A stretch of DNA of 64,000 bases from contig NZ_VTYQ01000006.1 of assembly GCF_013113835.1 (NCBI RefSeq), positions 186,001-250,000 on the forward strand, read 5' to 3'. The position numbers and the translations under genes were made by a program. The notes below the pieces were generated by a model. The model saw nothing but the letters and a program-made list of their open reading frames with translations. It searched no databases and was not told the DNA's origin. Below, one piece after another: positions 62,544 through 64,000 of this stretch. Position 1 is the stretch's first letter; each line of letters opens with the position of its first letter. Origin of the DNA: Vibrio sp. RE88 (lineage in GTDB: Bacteria > Pseudomonadota > Gammaproteobacteria > Enterobacterales > Vibrionaceae).

Positions 62544-63416
62544 TTAGCGTTTGAGTCTTAAGAGACGTCCATCTGTGCGGTAGAAAATCAGTGCGAGCAA
62601 AATCAGACTACACCCTAGTAGCTTGTTGGCTGAGAGCTGTTCACCATACCAGAGAATACTGAGTATCACGGTCCAGATCGGTTCAAGTAGCATGATAAGG
62701 GCGGCATTTCCTGGGTTGCTGTGTTTCTGACCAAGCGTCTGCATCACGTATCGCAAGCTGGTCGCTAGAACGGCACTGGCGGCAAACCAACCCCAAATGC
62801 TGGCATCCACACTAACAGGTATGGTTTCAAACAAAGCGGAAGCCACTAAAGCAATAACGCCAGTAACAAATAGCTGAATACAAGTCAGTGTCAGTACCGG
62901 TAGGTTTTGTGCCAGTCGGCTATTCACATTGAAATGCAAAGCAAGTAGACAGGCGTTGGCTAAGAACCAGAGTTGCCCAGCTGAACTGTTCCACTCTCCT
63001 TGTAAAGAAAGAAATGCCAGACCGGATACCGCAATCGGCATCGCAATCCAGAACGCACGCTTTGGCCGTTCCTTGTACAGCGCCCAAGCAACAATAGGAA
63101 CAATAATCATAGATAAGCTAACAATAAACGCCCCTTCACCAAGGGTTTCACTGACTGCGATAGCATGTACCCAAGCAAGAAGCGCAAGCGCCAGAATACA
63201 ACCGCCACCCATTGCTTGAGTGAGCTGTTTTAGGCTGAGTTGTTTGAGTGATTTGAAACAGAAAGGAAGCAAACATATTGAAGCGACCACAAAGCGTAAA
63301 CCGACAAAGCCAAATGGCGGTAAACCTTGAATCGTTTCTTTGGAAAAAATCCACCCTAAACCGGCCAATGCGGTAGTGGCAACAAGGATCCAAGCGGCTT
63401 TGCTTTCTGAGTTCAA
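62544..63416 (-). CDS. EamA/DMT-family permease
   Basis: This 290-residue inner-membrane protein has ten membrane segments in two EamA repeats (~5-135 and ~145-285), the layout of the drug/metabolite exporter superfamily (RhaT/YdcZ/PecM-like). Typical segments are PPFGFVGLRFVVASICLLPF in the first half and ALIMLLEPIWTVILSILWYGE in the second. Exported compound unknown. TTG start with GAGAAT upstream is the only fitting start. Confidence 0.88.
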   Translation of the reverse strand: MNSESKAAWILVATTALAGLGWIFSKETIQGLPPFGFVGLRFVVASICLLPFCFKSLKQLSLKQLTQAMGGGCILALALLAWVHAIAVSETLGEGAFIVSLSMIIVPIVAWALYKERPKRAFWIAMPIAVSGLAFLSLQGEWNSSAGQLWFLANACLLALHFNVNSRLAQNLPVLTLTCIQLFVTGVIALVASALFETIPVSVDASIWGWFAASAVLATSLRYVMQTLGQKHSNPGNAALIMLLEPIWTVILSILWYGEQLSANKLLGCSLILLALIFYRTDGRLLRLKR

Positions 63417-63842
63417 TACAAATTCTCTTTAATTATTATTCTGTTAATTTGGGAATTTCCGATAGTCGCAGATTTGTTCAAGAATTACCAAGAAAAGTCC
63501 GATCCTATTTTCATTCTCAATAATATATCTACTGAGAATATGGTGGCACTTGATGAAAAGAATCCCCGATACCAAGGTCACATGATACTCAACATGTGCA
63601 TTTCTTTACTTGCCGCATCACTAGACGTTATTCAAGCGCCTCGAAAACCACTGTATAACACTGTATGAAAAATAGTGTTTTAGATCACATTTCCTCATAC
63701 TTCCATCTCATCACCTTGCCACAACAGGAATAAAAATTAACGCTTAAAAACAAAGACTTAAACAATAAACCTCAGATACCGCGCAAAATAAACGTACAAA
63801 AAGACAACAAATATTGCTTGATCAACTGACACAATCAAACTA
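63417..63842. other. Intergenic region with a doubtful small ORF
   Basis: A rightward frame of 64 codons (63474-63668, TTG start; or 42 codons from an ATG at 63540) is open, but it has no convincing ribosome site, promoter or family resemblance. It is left unannotated as a gene. The rest is AT-rich spacer leading to the SOS promoter. Confidence 0.4.
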
Positions 63843-63858
63843 CTGTATAGACATACAG
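63843..63858 (+). promoter_or_regulatory. LexA (SOS) box
   Basis: CTGTATAGACATACAG has perfect CTGT-N8-ACAG ends and an AT-rich centre, closely matching the gamma-proteobacterial LexA consensus. It is 22 bases upstream of an ATG with an AAGGACAG ribosome site. A -35-like TTGATC precedes it by about 20 bases, so LexA would cover the -10 region. Confidence 0.88.
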
Positions 63859-63880
63859 CATGTATGTAAGGACAGTAATT

Positions 63881-64000
63881 ATGTTTCAGGTACACACTAC
63901 AAATCGCTCAGTTTCTAAATTCAATGTATTGGCTCAACCAACGCAACCAATGAACATTGCAGACTCGACGCTCAGCCGTTTAGCAGGGTTGTCTAACCAG
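63881..64000 (+). CDS. SOS-controlled gene, product unknown (5' end only)
   Basis: Forty codons are visible, beginning MFQVHTTNRSVSKFNVLAQP, and the frame runs open off the right edge. The N-terminus is Ser/Thr/Gln/Asn-rich with no signal peptide or membrane segment, and I recognise no family from this part. AAGGACAG stands before the ATG with a six-base gap. The LexA box just upstream indicates induction by DNA damage; a division inhibitor or repair protein would fit, but this is a guess. Confidence 0.75.
   Translation, partial: MFQVHTTNRSVSKFNVLAQPTQPMNIADSTLSRLAGLSNQ

Noticed and set aside
63474..63668. 64-codon rightward ORF before the SOS gene
   Set aside because: TTG start, no ribosome site, no promoter or terminator and no family features; the internal ATG form is only 42 codons.

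Overview
The window reads as a chromosomal segment of a marine gamma-proteobacterium of the genus Vibrio (Vibrionaceae). The evidence is a TtpC-dependent TonB2 energy-transduction operon, an ompV gene beside a CarRS/VprAB-like two-component pair, ToxR/VtrA/VtrB-type membrane-anchored winged-helix regulators, and the Vibrio-typical small families DUF3316 and DUF2986. I see no rRNA, tRNA, CRISPR array or insertion sequence.

Left part (1-13.1 kb): a siderophore locus. A non-ribosomal peptide synthetase (cut by the left edge; C-A-T-E-C-A visible), an MbtH-like protein and a cyclic-peptide-type ABC exporter run leftwards behind a strong Fur box. They are followed by a hydroxamate-type importer fhuCDB, and a divergent phosphopantetheinyl transferase shares a second Fur-like box with fhuC. 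The matching outer-membrane machinery lies about 43 kb away: a TonB-dependent siderophore receptor with its own Fur box (56.2-58.3 kb) and the TonB2 operon DUF3450-ttpC-exbB2-exbD2-tonB2-TPR (51.1-56.0 kb).

13-26.5 kb: glycerate kinase with its CdaR-type activator; a ToxR-like regulator coupled to a small membrane/periplasmic partner (VtrA/VtrC-like layout); a LysR/MFS divergent pair; tryptophanase; DUF535; ompV-carS-carR; and a TnaB-like aromatic amino acid permease.

26.6-34.8 kb is the most accessory-looking stretch. It has a small outer-membrane protein, an IbrA/IbrB-like pair (PAPS-reductase-like plus ParB-like), a structured non-coding transcript candidate with a clear terminator, and an acidic lipoprotein whose DUF1566-like end is cut off by a one-base change in a G-run. 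It continues with a DUF3316 protein, a LysR regulator, an omptin protease preceded by a short leader ORF, and a phytochelatin-synthase-like cysteine peptidase.

34.8-51.1 kb: the MsrPQ periplasmic methionine sulfoxide repair system, DUF2986 and NYN proteins, the assimilatory-type nitrite reductase operon nirBDC-cobA with an FNR site, an Aer-like chemoreceptor, a GGDEF diguanylate cyclase, a DUF2726 protein, two orphan solute-binding-like proteins, a DcuSR/CitAB-type two-component pair and a small uncharacterised gene with an FNR/CRP-like site.

58.7-64 kb: a VtrB-like short winged-helix protein, a CpxAR-like two-component pair, an MBL-fold hydrolase, a DMT-family permease and, at the right edge, a truncated gene under a perfect LexA (SOS) box.

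All calls rest on reading the sequence. Family names come from recognised motifs and gene order; no database search was run.
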